NCBI GenBank assembly: GCA_014762625.1
Contig: JABURQ010000060.1
Location: forward strand, 1 to 46,227
Reading direction: 5' to 3'
Origin: Planctomycetaceae bacterium
GTDB lineage: Bacteria > Planctomycetota > Planctomycetia > Planctomycetales > Planctomycetaceae
DNA: 46,227 nt
The notes beneath the pieces are model-generated. The model was not told the DNA's origin. It saw only the letters and a list, made by a program, of their open reading frames with translations, and made no database searches. Shown here piece after piece: positions 1 to 8,210 of the stretch. Position numbers and translations under genes: made by a program. Numbering within the stretch: the first letter of the stretch is position 1; the number at the start of each line of letters is the position of its first letter.

Positions 1-487
1 CCAGGTTGCGTTTCACCATCAGATGCCAGTCACGCCAATCCTGAGAGTAAAACGGATCGTCGGCGATCGCGCGTAACCCTGGATCGTACCCGATGCGGTT
101 GCGCGAAATGCATTCAAACTGATAGATGAAAAGGCCCGCCGCTCGAGGCTCCTGGCTGAGATATTCCGCTTCCCGTTCGAGAATCAACAAGCCGATTGGA
201 AGGTCGAATCTGGCCTTATCCTCCTCGGCGGCCGTCATCACACAGGTCTGAAACGGGGTGAAATAATGCGATAGCTGCCGCATCCCTTTACTGATTTGTC
301 CGTGATGTTTGATTTCGTCGTAGAGATAATCGATCGCCAGAGGCAGCCGAGTAGTGGCGAGGATTTCTTCCCGAATGGTTTGCAAAATTTCCTGGGCAGG
401 TAGGTTCTGTTCCAGGCGCTCACGATACGTTTTGAAGAAGTGAATCTGCTCGATCAGTTCTTCGCGGGGCAATGGTTCAGCCGTCAT
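1..487 (-). CDS. Unrecognised protein, 3'-truncated by the window edge
   Basis: An open frame runs from an ATG at 487 to the window edge without a stop: 162 codons, so the C-terminus is missing. It begins MTAEPLPREELIEQ and is helix-rich with many charged residues. The stretch around residues 45-105 (LPLAIDYLYDEI, then ISKGMRQLSHYFTPFQ) vaguely resembles the spacing of a GspF-type secretion domain, but no membrane segment is visible, so I do not assign that family. It lies about 100 bp downstream of fabF on the same strand and could be the last gene of that transcript. Codon use looks like its neighbours. That it is a real gene is supported by the long uninterrupted frame; its function is unknown. 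Confidence 0.7.
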   Translation of the reverse strand, partial: MTAEPLPREELIEQIHFFKTYRERLEQNLPAQEILQTIREEILATTRLPLAIDYLYDEIKHHGQISKGMRQLSHYFTPFQTCVMTAAEEDKARFDLPIGLLILEREAEYLSQEPRAAGLFIYQFECISRNRIGYDPGLRAIADDPFYSQDWRDWHLMVKRNL

Positions 488-585
488 TCGCGCATTCCAG
501 GAAAGGACGATATCGGCATTGTAAAGGACCGAAGAGAGAGAACGAAGCCTCGAATTCCACGCGACCGTTAAACATCCCGAGAAGT

Positions 586-1830
586 TCAATCCGCTTTTTT
601 GAGCACCAGACAGGCGTTATGGCCGCCGAAGCCGAAACTGTTTTTCATCGCGTATTGCAGCGGAGCGGAGCGAGGTTCGTGAGGCACGTAATCGAGATCG
701 CAATCCTCGTCGGGATGATCGAGATTGATGGTCGGCGGGGCGATCTGCTCTTTCAAAGCCTGGACACAGACCACAAATTCCACCCCTCCCGAGGCGCCGA
801 TCAAATGTCCGGTATGACCCTTCGTAGAGGAGACCAGAAGTTTCTTGGCATGCTCACCGAAGACCGACTTGATCGCTTTCGTTTCGGCAACGTCTCCCAG
901 CGGGGTACTCGTACCGTGGGCGTTGATGTACCCAATCTGATCGGGAGGAATACCGGCATCTTCAATGGCATATTTCATGGCCACCGCTGCGCCGCTTCCT
1001 TCAGGATCGGGGGCGGTGATATGCGACGCATCAGCAGACATCCCGTAGCCGACCAGTTCGGCAAGAATATTTGCTCCACGTGCTTTGGCAAACTCGTACT
1101 CTTCCAACAGGATAATGCCGGCTCCCTCAGACATCACGAAGCCATCGCGATCCTTGTCCCAGGGACGACTGGCGATTTCCGGATCGTCGTTTCGTGTGGA
1201 GAGCGCTTTCATCCGTGCGAATCCCGACAAGCCCATCGGAGTCAACGCACATTCGCTCCCGCCGGTCACCATCACATCGGCCACGCCGTGTTGAATCAAG
1301 CGAAACGCATCGCCAATGGCGTTCGTCGAAGAAGCACACGCGGTCGCTACGGTTGAGTTGGGACCTTTGAGCTGCCAGTTGACGGAAATGTTTCCGCTGG
1401 CGGCATTAATCATCAATTTGGGAATCATAAAGGGAGAAACGCGCGAAGGACCGACGCCGTACAGCACTTCGTGCTGGGCCTCGATCTCATTCAATCCCCC
1501 GATTCCCGAACCGACCAGAACGCCGTAACGGTAGGGATCGCCCTGCGTGAAGTCGATTCCCGACTCGGCGATCGCTTTGTGGGCTCCGACGAGAGCGAAC
1601 TGGACGAAACGGTCGAGCCGCCTCATTTCCTTGGGATTGATATCCATATGGTCGGCAGCGTCGAAATCGCGCAATTCGCCACCAAACCGCACCTTGAATT
1701 CGGAGCAGTCAAAACGCCTTACCGGCCCGACGCCACTTTTACCCGCGCAGATGCGATCCCAGAACTCAGCAACTTCACAACCGAGGGAAGTGACGACGGA
1801 TGTTCCCGTCACCACAACACGCCGGGTCAT
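586..1830 (-). CDS. fabF: Beta-ketoacyl-ACP synthase II (FabF)
   Basis: This 414-residue condensing enzyme elongates acyl-ACP with malonyl-ACP in type II fatty acid synthesis in the cytoplasm. The thiolase-fold catalytic triad is complete: Cys165 in TACASS, His305 in [11 protein letters not shown] and His342 in [10 protein letters not shown], with Lys337 also present. The C-terminal gating loop [12 protein letters not shown] (about residues 396-407) is intact. Length matches the FabF family. Its ATG overlaps the acpP stop by 4 bases (ATGA), so the two are translationally coupled, as in many acpP-fabF pairs. It is the intact counterpart of the degenerate ketosynthase at 11209-12537. The stop is TGA. 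Confidence 0.97.
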   Translation of the reverse strand: MTRRVVVTGTSVVTSLGCEVAEFWDRICAGKSGVGPVRRFDCSEFKVRFGGELRDFDAADHMDINPKEMRRLDRFVQFALVGAHKAIAESGIDFTQGDPYRYGVLVGSGIGGLNEIEAQHEVLYGVGPSRVSPFMIPKLMINAASGNISVNWQLKGPNSTVATACASSTNAIGDAFRLIQHGVADVMVTGGSECALTPMGLSGFARMKALSTRNDDPEIASRPWDKDRDGFVMSEGAGIILLEEYEFAKARGANILAELVGYGMSADASHITAPDPEGSGAAVAMKYAIEDAGIPPDQIGYINAHGTSTPLGDVAETKAIKSVFGEHAKKLLVSSTKGHTGHLIGASGGVEFVVCVQALKEQIAPPTINLDHPDEDCDLDYVPHEPRSAPLQYAMKNSFGFGGHNACLVLKKAD

Positions 1831-2075
1831 TCGGAAGCCTTTTCCTTAATGTATTCAATAGCATCGCCGACGGTGCGAATTTTTTCGTAATCGTCATCCG
1901 GAACGGTAATTCCGAATTCGTCTTCGAATTCCATCACCAGTTCAACAAGATCGAGCGAGTCGGCTTTCAGGTCGTCGATGAAATTGCTTGTCAAAGTGAT
2001 TTCGTCTTTCGAGACACTCAATTGCTCGGAGACGATGTTGATGACCTTGTCTTCCAGGTTTTCCAGATTGGCCAC
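1827..2075 (-). CDS. acpP: Acyl carrier protein (ACP)
   Basis: An 82-residue acidic four-helix carrier protein. Ser40 in ADSLDLVEL is the phosphopantetheine attachment site; the acyl chain grown by FabF is carried on it. Length and acidity are typical for ACP. The start codon is GTG at 2075; a strong ribosome binding site (GGGAGGA) lies about 9-15 bases upstream, which decides the start. The 3' end overlaps fabF by 4 bases. A 250-bp gap with a candidate promoter separates it from fabD, so acpP-fabF may be a separate transcription unit from plsX-fabD. Confidence 0.97.
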   Translation of the reverse strand: MANLENLEDKVINIVSEQLSVSKDEITLTSNFIDDLKADSLDLVELVMEFEDEFGITVPDDDYEKIRTVGDAIEYIKEKASE

Positions 2076-2258
2076 GTTTCTAATCCTCCCAGGACAGTTT
2101 TTCGTCGGGTGATCAATGCATTCCGACGTCCAGTAGGTGGGCAGATATAACGGCTTTCGCGAGCGGTGTAAACTCCATTTAGTAAGGGAGATACAGATTT
2201 CGCGTCGGACCGCGGTCCGAAACCTCTTGTTTCGGTATCCGCCACAGTAATTTTTAAA

Positions 2259-2288
2259 GTTGTATCACACCTGTTACAAACGGATCAA
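2259..2288 (-). promoter_or_regulatory. Candidate sigma70-type promoter for acpP-fabF
   Basis: On the minus strand a TTGATC box (2288-2283) and a TACAAC box (2264-2259) are separated by 18 bp, followed by about 180 bp of leader to the acpP GTG. The match to consensus is moderate and no transcript data are available. The fabD-acpP gap of about 250 bp contains no convincing gene. Confidence 0.4.
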
Positions 2289-2326
2289 GCGCAGTGACAG
2301 GGGTTTACGTCAACTCCGATTGGTTT

Positions 2327-3232
2327 TCAGGAATCGTTTTTCGGGGTACAGGGAGTTTTCCGCGAGATCCGTTTCATCAGCCCCGTCAGCACTTTACCCG
2401 GACCGATCTCGTAAAACTCGTCGTAGCCGTCGTCCAGCAGTTTTCGGATCGAGTCTTCCCACTTCACAGGGCTCACAACCTGTCGAACCAGGAGCTCCTT
2501 GATTTCCGCCGGATCGTCATGCGATTGGGCATCCACATTGGAAATCACGGGGATTCGCGGGGACGAAATCTCAACTCCCTCCAAAGCCTCTTTCAACTGC
2601 TCGACGGCAGGGTTCATGATCGATGTGTGAAACGCGCCGGCAACGGATAATGGAATCACGCGCCCTTCGGCTTCCGCCAGTTCAGCGGCTTTGGCACAAC
2701 CGGCTTTATCTCCGGAGATGACCGTATTTCCGGGGCAGAGGTAATTGGCGATCTGCACCTGTCCCGCGGAACTCGCTTCCTCGCAGATTTCCTGAACCCG
2801 CTCGACGTCCAGCAACAGAATGCTCACCATCCCGGACGGAGTCGCGTCCGCCGCAGCCTGCATCGCTTCACCTCGTTTGCGGACGAGTCGCAGGCCGTCT
2901 TCAAAACTCATCGCGCCGGCAAATACCAGCGCCGTGTATTCCCCGAGGCTGAGCCCGGCCGTCGCGCTCACCTGATCGATCAGTTCGGGCGACTCGGCTT
3001 TCACCATCTCGAGTGCCATCAGACTGGTCACGAACAGGGCGGGCTGACTGTTATCGGTTGCGTCCAGATCTTCCTGCGGCCCCTCGACACACAACTTCTC
3101 CAAGTCGAAACCGAGAATGTCGTTCGCTTTTTCGAAGAGGGCTTTCGCGGCAGGATATTCTTCGCGGAGCGTCTTTCCCATGCCGACGTGTTGAGCGCCT
3201 TGACCGGGAAACAGAAAAGCCGTTTTCGTCAT
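2327..3232 (-). CDS. fabD: Malonyl-CoA:ACP transacylase (FabD)
   Basis: Transfers malonyl from CoA to ACP, supplying FabF. From the chosen start (MTKTAFLFPGQGAQ) it is 301 residues, the usual FabD length. Visible motifs are FPGQGAQ, the nucleophile elbow GLSLG with Ser95, and the catalytic His202 in AFHTSIM. The elbow reads GLSLG rather than the common GHSLG; as I recall, the GLSLGEYTAL form is seen in cyanobacterial and plastid enzymes, so the residue next to Ser is probably a lineage variant. The frame extends to an ATG at 3244, but a GGAG ribosome site lies just upstream of 3232, favouring the shorter form. It lies downstream of plsX with a gap of about 60 bp. Confidence 0.95.
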   Translation of the reverse strand: MTKTAFLFPGQGAQHVGMGKTLREEYPAAKALFEKANDILGFDLEKLCVEGPQEDLDATDNSQPALFVTSLMALEMVKAESPELIDQVSATAGLSLGEYTALVFAGAMSFEDGLRLVRKRGEAMQAAADATPSGMVSILLLDVERVQEICEEASSAGQVQIANYLCPGNTVISGDKAGCAKAAELAEAEGRVIPLSVAGAFHTSIMNPAVEQLKEALEGVEISSPRIPVISNVDAQSHDDPAEIKELLVRQVVSPVKWEDSIRKLLDDGYDEFYEIGPGKVLTGLMKRISRKTPCTPKNDS

Positions 3233-3294
3233 CATCCACTCCATTTTTCAACAGCAGGCCGAATCCAAATCGGCTCGTCAGTTCAATGATTAAT

Positions 3295-4305
3295 TCAGCT
3301 TTGTTCGAGTTTGATTTCGGCGAGGTGCTCGACGATCTGGTCGTTCAGATTGCGGTCGTTGAGTGTCTCGGAAACCCTTAAGGCATTGGCAATCGCGCGA
3401 CTGTCACTCGATCCGTGACAGATGATACAGGTCCCATCGATCCCCAATAAAGGAGCGCCCCCTGCCGCTTGGTACTGATATTTCTGAGCGAGTTGCTGCA
3501 TCGCCTGACCGGCGAGTTCTTTCTCCTGATCGAGGCTTTCCAGCAATGTATGACCGACCATTTTCATCATGAATTCGGCCATGCCTTCGGAAACTTTCAG
3601 GACGACGTTACCGACAAACCCCTCGCAGACCAGGACATCGGCTTCGCCTTGATACAATCCCCGGCCTTCCACATTGCCGACATACGCTCCGCAGAGCGGG
3701 GTCGTCTGCATCAGCGAATGGGACTCGCGGTAGAGATCGTTTCCCTTACCGTCTTCGCTGCCGATATTCATCAACCCAATTCGGGGAGAATCGACTTGCA
3801 GCATTTCACGGGCAAACAGCCCCCCCATGATGGCGTATTGCAATAAATGTTCGGGGCGAGCGGCAGGATTCGCGCCGACGTCCATCAAGATCGAACGCCC
3901 TTTGATGGTGGGGAGCGTGACGGCGATTCCCGGGCGTTTGACACCTTTCAGGAATAATCGTGTCCGCAATCCCGCCGCGACAACCGCACCGGTATTCCCA
4001 GCACTGACCACCGCATCGACGTTTTTCTCCGCCATCAATTGCCAGCAGACGGCAATTGAATTGTTCGGTTTTTTGCGCAGCGCTTCTGTCGGTTTTTCAT
4101 CCATACCGATCGCTTCGTCGGTATGAATCAGCTTGATTCGCTGTGTGAGCGCACTGTCGGCCTCTGCCAGAAGCGGCTCGACCTGCGGTTCGTTACCGAC
4201 GAGCAAAACTTCCAACTCGGGATTGTCGGCGAGAACGGCGAGCGCGCCTTCGACGTTTGGAGCGGGGGCATAATCGCCGCCCATTGCATCCAATGCAATC
4301 CGCAT
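3295..4305 (-). CDS. plsX: Phosphate acyltransferase PlsX
   Basis: A 336-residue PlsX enzyme that converts acyl-ACP to acyl phosphate, the first step feeding PlsY in bacterial phospholipid synthesis. The N-terminus MRIALDAMGGDYAP is the family signature. VSAGNTGAVVAAGL (about residues 100-113) and LMNIGSEDGKGND (about residues 193-205) are further family blocks. The ATG follows the rpmF stop by only 6 bases, and its ribosome site (GAGGA) lies inside the end of rpmF, so the two are co-transcribed and probably coupled. The rpmF-plsX order is common in bacteria. Unlike E. coli, fabH does not lie between plsX and fabD. Confidence 0.96.
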   Translation of the reverse strand: MRIALDAMGGDYAPAPNVEGALAVLADNPELEVLLVGNEPQVEPLLAEADSALTQRIKLIHTDEAIGMDEKPTEALRKKPNNSIAVCWQLMAEKNVDAVVSAGNTGAVVAAGLRTRLFLKGVKRPGIAVTLPTIKGRSILMDVGANPAARPEHLLQYAIMGGLFAREMLQVDSPRIGLMNIGSEDGKGNDLYRESHSLMQTTPLCGAYVGNVEGRGLYQGEADVLVCEGFVGNVVLKVSEGMAEFMMKMVGHTLLESLDQEKELAGQAMQQLAQKYQYQAAGGAPLLGIDGTCIICHGSSDSRAIANALRVSETLNDRNLNDQIVEHLAEIKLEQS

Positions 4306-4311
4306 GTCGGA

Positions 4312-4491
4312 TTAGTCCTCAGTTTCGACCAGAGTGCGTCCCATGTAATGGCCGCAAGTCGGGCAAACCACGTGAGACGGGATCTTGGTGCTGCATTGGG
4401 GACAGTAAGACAATTGCGGAGCGGTCACCGACATGTGACTGCGTCGCTTGCGCTTACGCTGTTTTGATGATTTTCTCTTGGGAACTGCCAT
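4312..4491 (-). CDS. rpmF: 50S ribosomal protein bL32
   Basis: A 59-residue basic protein starting MAVPKRKSSKQRKRKRRS, the typical bL32 N-terminus, followed by a four-cysteine zinc ribbon: CPQC at about residues 33-36 and CPTC at about 46-49. It is a structural protein of the large ribosomal subunit. The frame could start five codons earlier at 4506, but MAVPK is the conserved family start. It heads the rpmF-plsX-fabD run. The DUF177/YceD gene that often precedes rpmF is not present upstream. Confidence 0.95.
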   Translation of the reverse strand: MAVPKRKSSKQRKRKRRSHMSVTAPQLSYCPQCSTKIPSHVVCPTCGHYMGRTLVETED

Positions 4492-4837
4492 AATCTCAAA
4501 CTTCACTTTAAAAAGTGTGGAGAAGACCGCCTGTCGTCGTCACTCTGACAACAACATCCTGTGTCCTCTGTGCCTGCCAAATCCTGCCTCCAGAACGTCA
4601 GCTCGTCTCGAAACTGACCAGATTCACGCACCGGAAGCGCGATGAAGACGACGCATGGTACGCAATCGCGGAAAAGACTGTCAAGGAACACGCAAACCCT
4701 GTTCTGACAATCATCAATGTCGATCCTTTTCGTCCGACTCATGGAACGTTAGACTCGGTTCCCAGATGAGTCGGATTCCTCCAGGAAATCTCACACTCAT
4801 TTCCCGCACACATCCATTTTTTTCGGCAACGACTCCC
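4492..4837. other. Divergent intergenic region between rpmF and the sugar block
   Basis: 346 bp between two divergently transcribed genes. Short open frames exist on both strands, but none has a recognisable protein, a good ribosome site or neighbour-like coding character. It must hold promoters for both directions; I could not point to a convincing -35/-10 pair in either. Confidence 0.5.
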
Positions 4838-5866
4838 ATGAAGGCGATTCAACTCGAAGAACCCAAACGGTTTAAGAAAATCGATATCGGCCAGCCAGAA
4901 TCCGCAGGCCCCGGTGAAGCCATCGTCCGCGTCCATAACGTCGGGATTTGCGGTACCGATATCAGCGGCTATCTCGGGAAAATGCCGTTTTTCAGCTATC
5001 CACGGATTCCCGGTCACGAGCTGGGTGTCGAAGTCGTGGAGGTCGGTTCCGACGTGACGAACGTCGCCGTCGGTGACCGATGCTCGGTCGAACCCTACAT
5101 TAACAATCCGGAAAGTTTCGCCAGCAAACGGGGATTTCCGAACTGCTGTGAGGATCTCGAAGTCCTCGGAGTCCACAAGGATGGCGGACTGCGACCGTTC
5201 TTCAAACTCCCGGCCCGCAAGCTCCATAAATCGACGTCGCTCAAATTCGAACAACTCGCGCTCGTCGAGACGTTGGCGATTGGCTGTAACGCCGTGAATC
5301 GAGGCAATCCTGCCCCCGAAGAACATGCGATGGTGATCGGTGCCGGCCCGATCGGACTTTCGGTAATTGAGTTCCTGAAGCTGCGCGGCTGTCACATCAC
5401 TGTCCTCGACATGAACCAACAGCGTCTCGATTTCTGTAAAAACACGATGGGAGTCGATGAGACGATTACCTTTACGGGAGACGAAGACGACTTCGTCACA
5501 ATGCAGGATATCACCGACGGGCATCTGTTCGAGCTGGTGATCGACGCCACCGGGAACAACAGGTCGATGTCGAACGCGGTCAATTACGTCGCGCACACCG
5601 GTTCGCTCGTCTACGTCGGCATCACAACCGAGGAAGTCTGCTTCCCGCATCCGATTCCACACCGCAAGCAAATGTCGATCCTGATGTCCCGGAACGCTCA
5701 CCCCAAAGATTTCGACGACATCATAGAACATATCGAACAGGGACGCATCGATACCGATCCCTGGATCACGCATCGGACACCGTTCGACGATCTGATCGAC
5801 AACTTCGAATCGTACACGAAGCCGGAAACCGGCGTCATCAAGGCGATCATCGAAGTGGACGAGTAA
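4838..5866 (+). CDS. Zinc-type polyol/aldonate dehydrogenase (LgoD/RspB-like MDR)
   Basis: A 342-residue medium-chain dehydrogenase that should oxidise a secondary alcohol of a sugar or aldonate with NAD+. Catalytic zinc ligands are visible: Cys38 in GICGTD, His60-Glu61 in PGHELG and Glu144 in VETLAIG. The Rossmann glycine motif GAGPIG is at 168-173, and Asp191 after the second strand favours NAD over NADP. The start at 4838 (MKAIQLEEPKRF) is the family start; the frame extends 61 codons upstream without homologous character. Three of the four structural-zinc cysteines are missing; only the NCCE region remains. Length and the VLGVHKDGG and ITHRTPFDD blocks resemble E. coli LgoD (L-galactonate 5-dehydrogenase) and RspB. 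The substrate is inferred from that likeness and the neighbours. Confidence 0.85.
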   Translation: MKAIQLEEPKRFKKIDIGQPESAGPGEAIVRVHNVGICGTDISGYLGKMPFFSYPRIPGHELGVEVVEVGSDVTNVAVGDRCSVEPYINNPESFASKRGFPNCCEDLEVLGVHKDGGLRPFFKLPARKLHKSTSLKFEQLALVETLAIGCNAVNRGNPAPEEHAMVIGAGPIGLSVIEFLKLRGCHITVLDMNQQRLDFCKNTMGVDETITFTGDEDDFVTMQDITDGHLFELVIDATGNNRSMSNAVNYVAHTGSLVYVGITTEEVCFPHPIPHRKQMSILMSRNAHPKDFDDIIEHIEQGRIDTDPWITHRTPFDDLIDNFESYTKPETGVIKAIIEVDE

Positions 5867-5910
5867 TATTATTTTTCCTCCCAGTACTTCGCACACACGG
5901 AGAATCCTCC

Positions 5911-7263
5911 ATGAATCGTAAATCGATCTGTTTGCTGCTTTTGCTCGCTTTGACGGTCGGCGGTACTGCGCGAGCCACCGACCAGCCGAACGTGATCGTG
6001 ATTTACACCGACGACCAGGGAACGCTCGACCTCAACTGCTACGGTTCCAAAGATCTCATCACGCCGAACCTCGACGGTCTCGCCAAACGAGGTGTCCGCT
6101 TCACGCAATTCTACGCTCCGTCGGCCATCTGCTCTGCGTCACGCGCCGGCATGATCACCGGACGGTTTCCGCTACGGGTGGGCGTGCCATCGAATGTCTC
6201 CTCGAAACAGGGGAATCCCGGTCTCCCTCACGAAGAGATGACGATGGGCGATTTTTTCAAAGCGGCCGGTTATCGGACCGCCCACATCGGAAAATGGCAT
6301 CTCGGTTATACGCCCGAAACGATGCCGAACGAGCAGGGGTTCGATCACTCCTTCGGACATATGGGCGGCTGCATCGATAACTATTCCCACTTTTTCTATT
6401 GGAACGGGCCCAATCGTCACGACCTGTGGCGGAACGGTGAAGAAGTTTACGCCGACGGCCAGTTCTTCCCCGACCTGATGGTTCAGGAAACGGAAAAATT
6501 CCTGAAAGCCGAGAGCGACAAACCGTTTTTCATCTACTGGGCAATTAACACCCCGCATTATCCACTGCAGGCGACCGCCAAATGGCGGGAAAAATACAAG
6601 GATGTTCCCTATCCGCGAAATCTCTACGGTTCGTTCGTCTCGACGACCGACGAACGAATCGGGCAGGTCTTCCATCTGCTCGACGAACTCGGACTCCGGG
6701 ACGACACGATCATCGTCTATCAATCCGACCACGGCCATTCCACCGAGGAACGGACTCACTTCGGCGGCGGCAACGCGGGAATCAATCGGGGAGCGAAAGG
6801 CTGCCTCTTCGAGGGAGGACTCAAGGTCCCCGCGATTATTTCCTGGCCGGGAGAGATTCCGGAAGGGGAAGTCCGCGAGCAGATGGCAACCGGCTGCGAC
6901 TGGTTCCCGACGCTGGCGGAACTGTGCAACATCCCCGTGCCGGACGGTCATCGCTTCGACGGCAAAAGTCTCAAAAACGTGATCATGCAGAATAGCGACT
7001 CACCGCACGTCGCCTTTTACTGGCAATTGGGAGCCAACGAGAAAAATGCACAATGGGTCGTGCGTCACGGCAAATGGAAGCTGCTCGGAAATCCCCGAGA
7101 CACCGTCAGTCGTCAACCGGTCGATACCGTGGACGGCCTGTTCCTGGTCGATCTGGAAGCGGATCCCAGTGAAACGACCAATCTCGCCGAAGCGGAGCCG
7201 GAACAACTGAAACGCCTGTCGCAAATGCGCAACCGGTTTCTGCAATCGATTGCTCCGCAGTAG
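5911..7263 (+). CDS. Secreted sulfatase (formylglycine type)
   Basis: A 450-residue sulfatase with a signal peptide (residues 1-22, hydrophobic core CLLLLLALTV, cleavage near ARA). It hydrolyses sulfate esters, probably on a polysaccharide or oligosaccharide outside the cytoplasmic membrane. The active-site signature CSASRAGMITGR starts at Cys74, which would be converted to formylglycine. The metal site includes Asp34-Asp35 (TDDQG); Lys128 and His130 occur in IGKWHLG, and a SDHGHS motif supplies later metal ligands. It sits 45 bp after the dehydrogenase and 100 bp before the isomerase in a same-strand sugar block, suggesting that it desulfates the sugar those enzymes use. The stop codon is TAG. 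Confidence 0.93.
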   Translation: MNRKSICLLLLLALTVGGTARATDQPNVIVIYTDDQGTLDLNCYGSKDLITPNLDGLAKRGVRFTQFYAPSAICSASRAGMITGRFPLRVGVPSNVSSKQGNPGLPHEEMTMGDFFKAAGYRTAHIGKWHLGYTPETMPNEQGFDHSFGHMGGCIDNYSHFFYWNGPNRHDLWRNGEEVYADGQFFPDLMVQETEKFLKAESDKPFFIYWAINTPHYPLQATAKWREKYKDVPYPRNLYGSFVSTTDERIGQVFHLLDELGLRDDTIIVYQSDHGHSTEERTHFGGGNAGINRGAKGCLFEGGLKVPAIISWPGEIPEGEVREQMATGCDWFPTLAELCNIPVPDGHRFDGKSLKNVIMQNSDSPHVAFYWQLGANEKNAQWVVRHGKWKLLGNPRDTVSRQPVDTVDGLFLVDLEADPSETTNLAEAEPEQLKRLSQMRNRFLQSIAPQ

Positions 7264-7362
7264 AGATACAGGCGATTGCCGGCTCTCGTTAAGCTCCACC
7301 CACCTCATCGATATCATCACCGAATTTCACGCAGAGTCTCCACAGGATAGAAAGAGAATCCG

Positions 7363-8175
7363 ATGAAATCCGCCGTTACTGTCAGTCTCGTCAAAGAAGC
7401 GGAGGGAGGACCGTTCGTCTTCTGGCACGACCTTTCCGCCGCCTGCCAACAAGCCGCCGATCTTGGCTACGACGCCATCGAACTGTTTGCGCCCGGTCCG
7501 GATGCCGTTGATCCTGCCGAGTTGAAGTCTTTACTCGACCAGCACAGCCTCGATCTGGCTGCCGTCGGTACGGGTGCGGGTATGGTGATTCAGAAATTGT
7601 CACTCACGGATCCGGATGCCGACCAGCGAGCGAAAGCGATTCACTTCGTGAAAACGATGATCGATCTGGGAGGACCGTTCGGAGCCCCCGCCATCATCGG
7701 TTCGATGCAGGGCAAATGGGGCGGCGATGTTTCCAAAGAACAGGCCTTGGAATGGTTGGCGGAAGCGCTCCAGGAACTGGGAAAACATGCTTCTCAGTAC
7801 AAAATTCCGCTGATCTACGAACCGCTCAATCGGTACGAAACGAATCTGATCAATACGATGTCGGACGGCGCCTATTTCCTCGAACAGTCGGGAATCGCCA
7901 ACGTCGTTCTGTTAGCCGACCTGTTCCACATGAACATCGAAGAGGACGATATCGCTCACGGCTTAAAAGCGGCCGCCAAACATCTCGGACACGTCCACTT
8001 CGTCGATTCCAATCGCAAACCGGCGGGGAACGGCCATATGGATTACGAGCCGATCGCCGCGGCTCTCAAAGAAATCGGCTTTGACAAATACGCCTCCGCG
8101 GAAGCGTTCCCGTGGCCGAACCCCGAGGATGCCGCGCGGCAGACCATCGAATCGTATCACAAGTACCTCCAATAA
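7363..8175 (+). CDS. Sugar isomerase/epimerase, AP-endonuclease-2-like TIM barrel
   Basis: A 270-residue TIM-barrel protein of the xylose-isomerase-like/AP_endonuc_2 fold, the family of hydroxypyruvate isomerase and ketose 3-epimerases. Likely metal and catalytic residues are Glu153 (YEPLNRYETN), Asp186 and His189 (ADLFHMN), His212 (GHVHFVD) and Glu247 (SAEAFPWP). No signal peptide is seen, so it acts in the cytoplasm. It ends 35 bp before the UxaE-like gene. The family does not fix the substrate; a ketose or keto-acid derived from the sugar handled by this block is the natural guess. The fold is certain enough; the exact reaction is not. Confidence 0.85.
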   Translation: MKSAVTVSLVKEAEGGPFVFWHDLSAACQQAADLGYDAIELFAPGPDAVDPAELKSLLDQHSLDLAAVGTGAGMVIQKLSLTDPDADQRAKAIHFVKTMIDLGGPFGAPAIIGSMQGKWGGDVSKEQALEWLAEALQELGKHASQYKIPLIYEPLNRYETNLINTMSDGAYFLEQSGIANVVLLADLFHMNIEEDDIAHGLKAAAKHLGHVHFVDSNRKPAGNGHMDYEPIAAALKEIGFDKYASAEAFPWPNPEDAARQTIESYHKYLQ

Positions 8176-8210
8176 TCCGACCATCGAGAGTCACCTGGGA
8201 AATCAACAAT

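Noticed and set aside
1-487. Assignment of the partial first gene to the GspF secretion family
   Set aside because: Only a loose spacing likeness in the helical part; no membrane segment is seen in the available 162 residues.
472-1356. Long plus-strand open frame (294 codons) opposite fabF
   Set aside because: It is antisense to a clearly conserved fabF, is rich in Arg and His in the way shadow frames are, and has no recognisable domain.
4739-5896. Minus-strand open frame of 385 codons opposite the zinc dehydrogenase
   Set aside because: It covers the whole dehydrogenase in antisense, has no family resemblance, and is explained by high-GC codon bias.
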